Origin: Edaphochlamys debaryana
Taxonomy: Eukaryota > Chlorophyta > Chlorophyceae > Chlamydomonadales
Length of the DNA: 64,000 bases
Reading direction: 5' to 3'
Assembly: GCA_016858145.1 (NCBI GenBank)
Contig: JAEHOE010000113.1
Location: forward strand, 372,001-436,000
In this document: positions 56,208 through 64,000 of the stretch, in pieces
How positions within the stretch are numbered: position 1 is the stretch's first letter
How the letters are laid out: each line of letters opens with the position of its first letter
Notes under the pieces: generated by a model
Databases searched by the model: none
What the model was told of the DNA's origin: nothing
The model's input: only the letters and a program-made list of their open reading frames with translations
Program-made: the position numbers and the translations under genes

Positions 56208-56593
56208 CTGTCCTAGGGCGCTTGGGCCCAGGTCCGGGAAGTCGTGCGCAGAGCGAAACGCAGCTGAGCGCAAGTCGTCAACAACGGTCGGCTCTGGGTG
56301 CTGCGCTGGCAGGGAGGCTTCGTGAAAGCAGCTTCCGCGATGTGCTCTGTATGTCTATACAATTCTGCGCTCACAGCGTGCTGCACGCCCGGATCGGCGC
56401 AAACCGACCCTATTGGCCCTCATCAGCACATTCTGCTGGATCCGCAGGCCTGTCACGCCCTAGACTGTGCTGCTTGCGATATCGCTATAGCGAGGACGTG
56501 GCGAGCGACGCGTGTTCTGACACATCGTTGGCGCGCATTCCGCGCTTGCAGCCCTGATGCTTCTAAGCTCACCCGCGCGATGGCTATGAGAAT
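56208..56593. promoter_or_regulatory. 386-bp divergent promoter
   Basis: Separates the start codons of the small membrane protein (56207, -) and the sulfotransferase (56594, +). It contains palindromic gcgatatcgctatagcgagg words near 56477-56496 but no clear TATA box. Confidence 0.5.
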
Positions 56594-59500
56594 ATGCTAC
56601 TCCACGTGGTACTCCTGTTTCTCGCTCTAGACCGTGCGCTTGCGCGCGTGCCAGGCGATGTCACGACTACGCAGGTGCGACTCCCCCCGGGTTTGTGCTG
56701 CGTTGCATATGCGTGGGCGCAGTTTATCTGTAGGCACAGAACTGACGGGTTACACGCCAGGCTGCTCCCCTTCCCCTTGCCCTCCAACCCTCCCTTCCTT
56801 CCCGCCAATTCGCAGAGTCAGGTGCTCCCCACGGGCAACCGCACCAAGCTCTGGCACTGCCGCGACGACCTGCCCGGGTGTTGCCCTAAACTCCTAAAAC
56901 GTAAGCTCAGGAGGCACGAGGCGCTTGGTGCTTGTCAAGTGTTAACCAAGGCCTGGCATTGCTTCAGTTGCTGGCGCGGTGCGGTCACGTGTCCCCTTGT
57001 CCCTCCGATGTCCTCCAACCCCAACCGGGTGCATGATCTCGATCCCCCGTACCCGCAGTTGCTTAGAATTGGGTTTATAGGACCCGTTAATACCTATCCT
57101 TACGCTTGCCTCGTCCCCCCAGCCCTGTCCAGTCAGCGCGGACCAGCGCTCTGAACCCTCCCTCTCCGTCCTCCCCACTCCCCTCTACCCCTCCGCCCCC
57201 AACCCAGAGAGGCCTTTTCCCTGCACAGTCAGAAGACCGCACCCCCCTCCCTGACCTCTGCACACTGGAAAGACCGTCCCACCTCGCACCCGCTCTGGCC
57301 CCCCCCCCCCTACTGAGGTTTTTAGCCTGCACGTTGAGAAGACCGGCCCAACGCCCTCTTCCCCCACTTCGGAGGTTATTTCCCTGCACATTGAGAAGAC
57401 CGCTCCCCCCCCTTTTTCCACCCTTTAGAGGTCTTCTTCCTGCACATTGAGAAGACCGGCGGCACCGCCACGCGCCGGGCCATGCGGTCGGCGCTGGCGG
57501 AGGTGCGGCCGCGGCTGGGGGGCGGCGGGGCGCCGTGCGCCTACCTGGAGCACACGGCCTACGGTGGGTACGGTACACAGGGGGGAAGGGGGGAGGGGAG
57601 GGGAGGGAGGAAGGGGGGAGGGGAGGGGAAGGAGGGGAGGGAGGGGGGGAAGGAGGGGAGGGAGGGGGGGATGAAGAAGGGGAGGGGGGAGGGGAGGGAG
57701 TGAGGGGGTGGGTGCGGGGCCTAGGGTACTGGGTGGAGGCGCTTCGGGGCGCACGAGTCATGGCACCCCCCCTGGACGACGTCTGATGGAGGGGAGGAGG
57801 GGAGGGAGGGAGGGGGCGCTTCGGGGCGGTCGTGTCATTGCTTGCCGTCGCGTCGAAAGGGCTGCATGCCTTCTGGAGGGAACTGTGATGCGCTGTGGGG
57901 CTTGGCTGACAGTCTGTCTAGGCGGGGTTTCGGCTCAGGATCTAGCGGCTCGTTTTGGGTTGGGGTGGCCCGCGCCACCCCCCCCCCCCCCAGGTAGCCA
58001 GGCCCCCTCAGACCTCCACTCCTTCAGTCCAGTGCCTCTCCCTGCCCTTGGCCCCCAGACTGCCACCCCGCCATGGACCGCCCGCAGCAGCCCGAGTGCA
58101 ATTGGCGCAACCGGGTGGGCCTGGGGCGGGCCCGGGGCCTGGGGTGGGCCTGGGGTGGGCTGGGTGGGCCTGGGGCCTAGGGTCTGCAGCCTAGGGTGTT
58201 TAAGCCCCCCCCGCCCCCCGTTATTGTGGGACAGCCCGTAAACTCTGTCGCTGTGGGGCTCAGCGGGATCGCTTCATCCCTACACGGGGTGTTGCGGGGG
58301 AAAAGGGTCTTGAGAGCCCCCCTCCCTCCCCCCCCCTCCCCCTCCCCCCAGGCCTACTACCGCGACTGGGTCACCCCCGGGCGCCACTTCCGCGGCGGCC
58401 GCTGCTCGCTCACCTCTGCCCACCACGACCATGCGCTGTTCGAGGCCTTCCCGCCGGGGGCCAAGGGCCGCACGCTGCTGGCGGTGAACCTGCGTGAGCC
58501 GGTGGCGAGGACGGTCAGGTGAGGATGGGGGGGGGGGAGAGGTGGAGGGGGAAGGGGGGGAAGGGTCACAAGGGATGTTGAAGCTGAGCGGGAGAGCGGG
58601 GGGGGGGGGGGCACGAGGGGCAGGGGACGAGGAGAGGAAAGCACGCACGGGAAGGGGTTGGGGGAGGGGTAAGTAGCGGGGGTGGGGTTTCCGGTTGGTG
58701 CCGTCAGGATCCGTGGCGATGCGGGTCGGGGGTGGGGGATGGGCGGAGGTAGGGGGAGGACGGAGGAGCGGAGAATGTATTTGGAGGGGGGTTGGGAGGG
58801 CTAAGGGCGGGTTTGCTGCTCACCCGGATTGCGCCGCCTCGCCAGAACGCGGCAGCCGTGGAATGGGAGGGCAAGGTGGTGCGCCCTTCTGTTGAGCAGC
58901 GTTGACCGGACTTGGCGGGGTGGCAGACAGACAGACAGACAGACAGACAGATGTTACAGGTGTTGACCCAACCCGCACGCTCCGTTAGGGCCAGAGTCGG
59001 GGCACACCAAGGACTCAGTACGACTAGCTCTCCGCTGGCAGAAGTGCCTGGGAGTTCCTTGTGACCCCCGCCCCTGACCAACCCCCCACCCTCCACCCCG
59101 TCCACCCTTGCCCCCGCCCCCGCCCTGCATCCCCCACTGACAACTCCTGAGCCCAACTCCCCCCACCCCTGCCCTGCCCCGCCCCGCACCCCTCCCCTGC
59201 CCACTCCCCTGCCCCCACCCTGCTCATCAGTCATTACCACATGCTCCTGCCCGCCCCCCCTCCACCCGCCCCCCTGCCCTGCCCCGCCCTGCCCTGCCCT
59301 CACCTCCCACCCCCTCCACCCTTCTCCCCTGCCCCCGCCCCCGCCCCCACCCCCACCCACCAGTCACTACCACATGCTTCGGCGCTTCAACGCCACAGGG
59401 GATGCCTCGGCGGCCGAGTACGGGGTGCGCAACCCGCGGGGGCAGAGCCGCACGCGCAACAAGCAGGTGTGTGTGTGTGGTGTGGGGGGGAGGGCGGGGG

Positions 59501-61765
59501 GCTTCGGGTTTGGGGGCATGGGGTGGGTGGGTGGGTGGGGAAGGGGGGCAGAGCCGCACGCGCAACAAGCAGGTGTGTGTGTGGGGGGGGGGGGGCAGGG
59601 GGGGGGGGGGGAGGGCGGGGGGCTTCGGGTGTGGGGGCATGGGTTGGGTGGGTCGGGGGTGAAGGGGGGCAGAGCCGCACGCGCAACAAGCAGGTGTGTG
59701 TGTGTGTGTGTGGGGGGTATTGCTTCCGAGCGGGAAACGATGGGGTGGGGTGGGGTGGGGTGGGCGGGAGTCGGGTGGACAGGAAGCGATGACGACAGCG
59801 GGATCCAGATCCAGGCTTCGAGCCGGTGCTGAGAGAGGTTCAGCAGATAGCGCCGCAGATTAGGCATGGGCCCTGGGCCCTCCGTACCAGCACCTCCCTA
59901 GCAACTGTGAAGCACTGCCGGGGGTCACCACAGGCCGCGCAAGCTGTGAGGCAGCCAGGGGAATGCCTCAGCAGGGGGCAGGGGGGCGTGCAGCAGGTCG
60001 CCGCTCCACCCCCGCTCCCTCCTCCCGCCTCGGCGCTGACCCCACCCGCAGCCCGCATCCCAACCCGCCGCCTCGCCCAGCAGCCGACGCGTGACTGCAT
60101 GCCGGGGACCCTCGGTGCAGGCATTACAACCAACGTGGAGCCTCTCCCTTATCCTTGGTGCTCCGCCTGCCCATTCTCTCTCCTGCCCCTTCTTGGCCCC
60201 CCCCCTTCACCGGTCCCCTGCCCCCATCAATCCCTCCCCTCCCCTCACCCTCCCCTCACCCCCCCTCCCCTCACCCTCCCCCCCTCAGGCCCGCATGCTG
60301 GCGGGCGACTTCTGCTGCGTCAACGGCACCGCCATGCCGTACGACGATCCGGGGATCCTGGATCGAGCGGCGAAACGGTGAGGCGGGGAGGCGAGGCGCG
60401 GTGGGGGGTGGGGGTAGGGCACGAGGGTGTGGGAGGTACGGCGGCGGGTGGGGCGGGGCGGGATGGGATAGTGCTGATGGGCACATTTGTGGGCGGACCG
60501 GGTCGGCCTCGTGGACCTTCCGCAGCGGGTACGGAGCCCGGGCGGACTACGCCTTCCGCCGCCGCTGCACTGCCCCCCTCGCTCGCACGTGCACCGGGCT
60601 CCCAGCCCCACAGAGCCACGAAACTGTTTCCCGGCCTTACGGACCCATTTCGCACGCGCGTTCTTACCCCGAGCATCGTAGTGACGACCCTAGCGATGCC
60701 TTTTTACTCCACCGCGACTTCCAATCTGCCGATCCAGTGCAAACAAACACTCGAGATATCTCGAGGACTCAACCTCGCGCTCAACCGCCGTAACCGTAAC
60801 CGCCAGGCTGGACCGGTACTGCGTGGTGGGGCTCATGGAGCGGTTGGACGAGAGCCTGGCCTACCTGCGGTTCGTACTGGGCCTGCCGCCGCTCCAACCG
60901 CCATCAACCGCCACGCCAACCGGCGGACCAACGACCCCAACCGTCAACGACAGCGCAGCCGCTGCCTTCGTCATCGAAGGCGCCCCGGGGCAGCGGCGCA
61001 GGGCGGCGCTTGAGCTCAACCGACAGCGCGGAGAGGGGGGGGAGGCAAGGGGCGAGGGGGAAGGGAACGGAGAGCAGGGCACGGCACTTCAGGCTCAGCC
61101 AGCCAAGGCGGTGTCAGATGAGGTGGCGGCGGCGGCGGCGGTGGCGGCTTCAGGAGGGGGAGGGGCGGCGGCGCAGGGCCGCCGCAAGGCGGCGGCCGCT
61201 CCCCACGAGGGGGGCGCGGACGCGAGGCACAACTACGGTCCCCTCGACCCGGCAGATGCCCAGGTGAGGGCCTGGGGGGCTGGGAAAGAGGTAGCATTAT
61301 CATGGAGTGCCCACACAATCGGAGTTCAAGGGTCTTGGCGGTCTGTTTATTGGCGGATTCCGCACTGGCTGTTGGATTTTATAGTACCGGTACTGCACGA
61401 CGACCGGTCATGGATGACCCATGGCAGAGAACGGGAAAGGGGCCCCCATGGCCAGATGGGGGCCCCCGTGGGGGAGTTGGGGTTCGAACTTGAGCCATAG
61501 GGATGGCGCGTGTGTGGGTCGGCCCATCCTGTGGGTAGCAGCCACGCGCGGTTGTCAACCCCACCCTCCGCACCCCCGCCCATGTCAGGCCCTAGCGGAT
61601 GCCAACCAACTCGACGTACAGCTGTACGGCATGGCTGTACGGCGCTTCGAGGAGCAGATGGCCGCAATGCGGGCCGCGGGCTACCCGGTGGCGGGCGGCG
61701 GTGGACCCGTGGATCTGGCCAGCAGCTCGGGATCTAGTTCTAAACCCCACGGGGGCACCCGCTAA
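56594..61765 (+). CDS. Golgi-type carbohydrate sulfotransferase
   Basis: Nine exons: 56594-56674, 56816-56900, 57429-57563, 58059-58114, 58352-58518, 59364-59466, 60289-60377, 60807-61263, 61589-61765, about 449 residues, all in phase. The start gives a signal or type II anchor (MLLHVVLLFLALDRALA). The 5'-phosphosulfate loop for the donor PAPS reads FFLHIEKTGGTATRRAM. The 3'-phosphate motif reads LLAVNLREPVARTVSHYHML, with Arg and Ser in the usual places. GLMERLDESLAYL near the C-terminal third matches the GLTE..DESL motif of Gal-3-O/heparan-type sulfotransferases. A low-complexity Ala/Gly/Glu-rich insert and a short tail follow. It probably sulfates sugars of secreted or wall glycoproteins; acceptor unknown. 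Exon 3 and exon 6 edges are repeated in the neighbouring introns. Confidence 0.9.
57209..57460 (+). repeat. five tandem copies of the PAPS-loop exon start, about 57-bp period
   Basis: A block like gaggtcttcttcctgcacat then tgagaagaccgg begins near 57209, 57253, 57315, 57372 and 57429. The last is the true exon start. The nearer copies keep cctgcacattgagaagaccg almost intact; those further upstream carry substitutions and gaps. Confidence 0.85.
58922..59015 (+). repeat. dispersed rep. B, copy 2, in a sulfotransferase intron
   Basis: cagacaga run followed by tgttacaggtgttgacccaa and ggggcacaccaaggactc. Same block as 42951-43032. Confidence 0.85.
59440..59693 (+). repeat. three copies of exon-6 end with donor
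   Basis: ggcagagccgcacgcgcaac followed by aagcag|gtgtgtgtg ends at 59466, 59572 and 59693 (106 and 121 bp apart). Only the first is continuous with the exon. All three keep the same donor, followed by gt and g runs. Confidence 0.92.
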
Positions 61766-62278
61766 AACTCAAGGCCTGCCTGTTTGGTTTTGGGCATCTG
61801 TGCACTTGCATCAGCTCTTTGGGCTCCAAGCTCTGTTTATTCGTACTGCGCCTCTTCCTAACCGTGCGTGCGTAACCCTGTCGGCTCCGCCGTTCTTCCG
61901 TTGAGCAAAGCGCTCTTCCCGCGCAGCATTTGCATCTGCATCTTTCTGCTGAAGACGGGGGCCCGTTGCTAACTGCCAATCAATCCCATGTGTACACTGC
62001 AAGAACATACAGACTGTGAAGTGAGTAGTTGAGAGCTGTTGAGGGTTATGCAGTGTTGTTGCGCAAATTGCATGTACAGACTGAGAGGCATGCACGGTTG
62101 ATGCCTTAGCGTGATGCTGTACTTGTTCTGGATGTTGGGATCCTGGATGCACTTCCAATCATGTGAACGGAGGGCCAGAGAGAAAGAGGTTAGACACTGA
62201 ACGTTGGGCCGGCAAGCCGGCCGTACGTAGTTTGGTGGGGACTCGAGTTGGTCTAGCAGGGTACTGCCAAGCGGCGAG
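61766..62278. other. spacer after the sulfotransferase
   Basis: Holds the 3' UTR of the sulfotransferase and the upstream region of the next possible gene. No TGTAA is visible. No coding sequence recognised. Confidence 0.4.
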
Positions 62279-62341
62279 ATGGCGAATACTAGCGCTGTTG
62301 TGTTCAGCGCATACCTCACGGGCGCGCTATCGCTGTCCCAA
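62279..62341 (+). CDS. possible first exon of a gene running off the right edge
   Basis: ATG at 62279 opens 21 codons (MANTSAVVFSAYLTGALSLS plus Q) that end exactly at a strong donor, CAA|GTAAGT. A later segment after CTCCAG near 62436, with Pro/Ala/Gln-rich codons (PPPTAAHAQPARTQQQQPLQ), could be exon 2, ending at TTG|GTGACG near 62538. The rest would lie in the tandem array to the right. I cannot name a family. Confidence 0.35.
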
Positions 62342-62544
62342 GTAAGTCATCGGTAGGTGTGCGAGTAACCAGAGACGAGGTTGTTTGTTTTGAAAATGAT
62401 GGAAGACAAATCAGAATAGAAACCCCTGAAGTCCCTCCAGCCCCCGCCCACCGCCGCCCACGCCCAGCCGGCCCGCACTCAGCAGCAGCAACCGCTACAG
62501 CTGCAGCCTGCAGTACAGTCCTTCCTATCTTCTCCTTGGTGACG

Positions 62545-64000
62545 TGTCCTCGGGGCGTGATGCGTGCGGGCATTCCGAGGCCCCCCTTCCACCAAAGGCC
62601 CCCGCTCCACGGCACAACCCCTCACCCACCCCCTTGCGTGATCCGTTCCCATGTGTCCGTGTTTGGTTGTGCTGGGTGGGTGGGTGGGAGGTGTGTGGTG
62701 CTGTGCGGCCCCTGTCTGTGTCATGGATCGTTCACACCGCAAGGAATGCTGTCCATCCCATCAGACCTGGAAACATAAGCCTTGCTGGGCCAGATCAGTA
62801 GTACGGAGGGGAACCACGTGCGAACCCCTGGTGATGATCCGTTTGCCCGGTTTTGCATGCCCAGAACCAACAGCCGCCGCCGCCGCCCCACCCTCCGCGC
62901 TGAAACCCGCTTCTCCCGCCGCCGGGGCCAGCAATCAAGGAGGCCTACGGTGTCTTCGAGGCGTGATGCGTGCGGGCACTCCGAGGCCCCCCCTTCCACG
63001 CCCACGGCCCCCTCTCCACAGCACAACCCCCCACCCACCCCCTTGCGTGATCCGTTCCCATGTGTCCGTGTTTGGTTGTGCTGGGTGGGTGGGTGGGAGG
63101 TGTGTGGTGCTGTGCGGCCCCTGGCCGTGTCATGGATCGTTCACACCGCAAGGAATGCTGTCCATCCCATCAGACCTGGAAACATAAGCCTTGCTGGGCC
63201 AGATCAGTAGTACGGAGGGGAACCACGTGCGAACCCCTGGTGATGATCCGTTTGCCCGGTTTTGCATGCCCAGAACCAACAGCCGCCGCCGCCGCCCCAC
63301 CCTCCGCGCTGAAACCCGCTTCTCCCGCCGCCGGGGCCAGCAATCAAGGAGGCCTACGGTGTCTTCGAGGCGTGATGCGTGCGGGCACTCCGAGGCCCCC
63401 CTTCCACGCCCACGGCCCCCTCTCCACAGCACAACCCCCCACCCACCCCCTTGCGTGATCCGTTCCCATGTGTCCGTGTTTGGTTGTGCTGGGTGGGTGG
63501 GTGGGAGGTGTGTGGTGCTGTGCGGCCCCTGGCCGTGTCATGGATCGTTCACACCGCAAGGAATGCTGTCCATCCCATCAGACCTGGAAACATAAGCCTT
63601 GCTGGGCCAGATCAGTAGTACGGAGGGGAACCACGTGCGAACCCCTGGTGATGATCCGTTTGCCCGGTTTTGCATGCCCAGAACCAACAGCCGCCGCCGC
63701 CGCCCCACCCTCCGCGCTGAAACCCGCTTCTCCCGCCGCCGGGGCCAGCAATCAAGGAGGCCTACGGTGTCTTCGAGGCGTGATGCGTGCGGGCACTCCG
63801 AGGCCCCCCTTCCACGCCCACGGCCCCCTCTCCACAGCACAACCCCCCACCCACCCCCTTGCGTGATCCGTTCCCATGTGTCCGTGTTTGGTTGTGCTGG
63901 GTGGGTGGGTGGGAGGTGTGTGGTGCTGTGCGGCCCCTGGCCGTGTCATGGATCGTTCACACCGCAAGGAATGCTGTCCATCCCATCAGACCTGGAAACA
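62545..64000. repeat. 408-bp tandem array, at least 3.5 copies, truncated by the window end
   Basis: The marker atgtgtccgtgtttggttgt starts at 62651, 63060, 63468 and 63876, so units are 409, 408 and 408 bp. Copies 2-4 look identical; copy 1 differs in its left part. Each complete unit contains a Pro/Ala-rich exon-like segment with an acceptor (TGCCCAG) and a donor-like CTACG|GTGTCT, but its 85-nt length does not preserve frame. Confidence 0.9.

Noticed and set aside
61475..61500. tRNA B-box-like ggggttcgaacttgag
   Set aside because: No matching A box or cloverleaf arms around it; it lies inside the last intron of the sulfotransferase.

Overview
The window looks like nuclear DNA of a green alga of the volvocine (Chlamydomonas/Gonium/Volvox) type. 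The reasons are very high GC, genes split into many short exons with GT-AG introns, the volvocine poly(A) signal TGTAA downstream of several stop codons, a huge proline-rich cell-wall glycoprotein, and algal family combinations such as GAF-kinase and C2-lipase. There is nothing bacterial: no operons, ribosome binding sites, insertion sequences or CRISPR. All gene models below were built by eye by joining open segments at consensus splice sites with matching intron phase and family motifs; they are not transcript-confirmed.

Layout, left to right. 1-1351: the 3' end of an unidentified + strand gene. 1740-9018 (-): a 15-exon ACP6-like histidine acid phosphatase, which shares a 372-bp divergent promoter with 9391-13967 (+), a 15-exon C2-domain protein with a GYP-rich tail. 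15623-20608 (-): a 15-exon secreted cysteine-rich protein made of three two-exon modules, each with a calcium-loop-like motif. 20609-23959: no gene recognised. 23960-33422 (-): a 22-exon, about 1528-residue GAF-type protein kinase with HGD in place of HRD. 34408-42292 (-): a plastid-type C2 plus class 3 lipase. 42293-44302: divergent spacer with dispersed repeats. 44303-49126 (+): a three-exon, about 1501-residue hydroxyproline-rich glycoprotein. 49127-52167: no gene recognised. 52934-55574 (-): a five-exon conserved lipid-binding-like protein with a transit-peptide-like start. 55653-56207 (-): a small membrane protein. 56594-61765 (+): a nine-exon Golgi-type carbohydrate sulfotransferase. 62279 onward (+): a possible first exon followed by a 408-bp tandem array that runs off the right edge.

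The genes do not form one pathway. Two themes recur: lipid metabolism or membrane binding (ACP6-like phosphatase, C2 protein, C2-lipase, lipid-binding-like protein) and the secreted extracellular matrix (cysteine-rich calcium-loop protein, proline-rich glycoprotein, sulfotransferase).

The most unusual signal is structural. In at least four genes, short pieces of DNA spanning an exon edge plus its splice site have been tandemly duplicated into the adjacent intron, usually 100-125 bp apart and up to five copies. This leaves arrays of apparently equivalent splice sites around real exons, several of which encode catalytic motifs. Introns are also polarised: G-runs follow the donor and C-runs precede the acceptor, so the two ends could pair.
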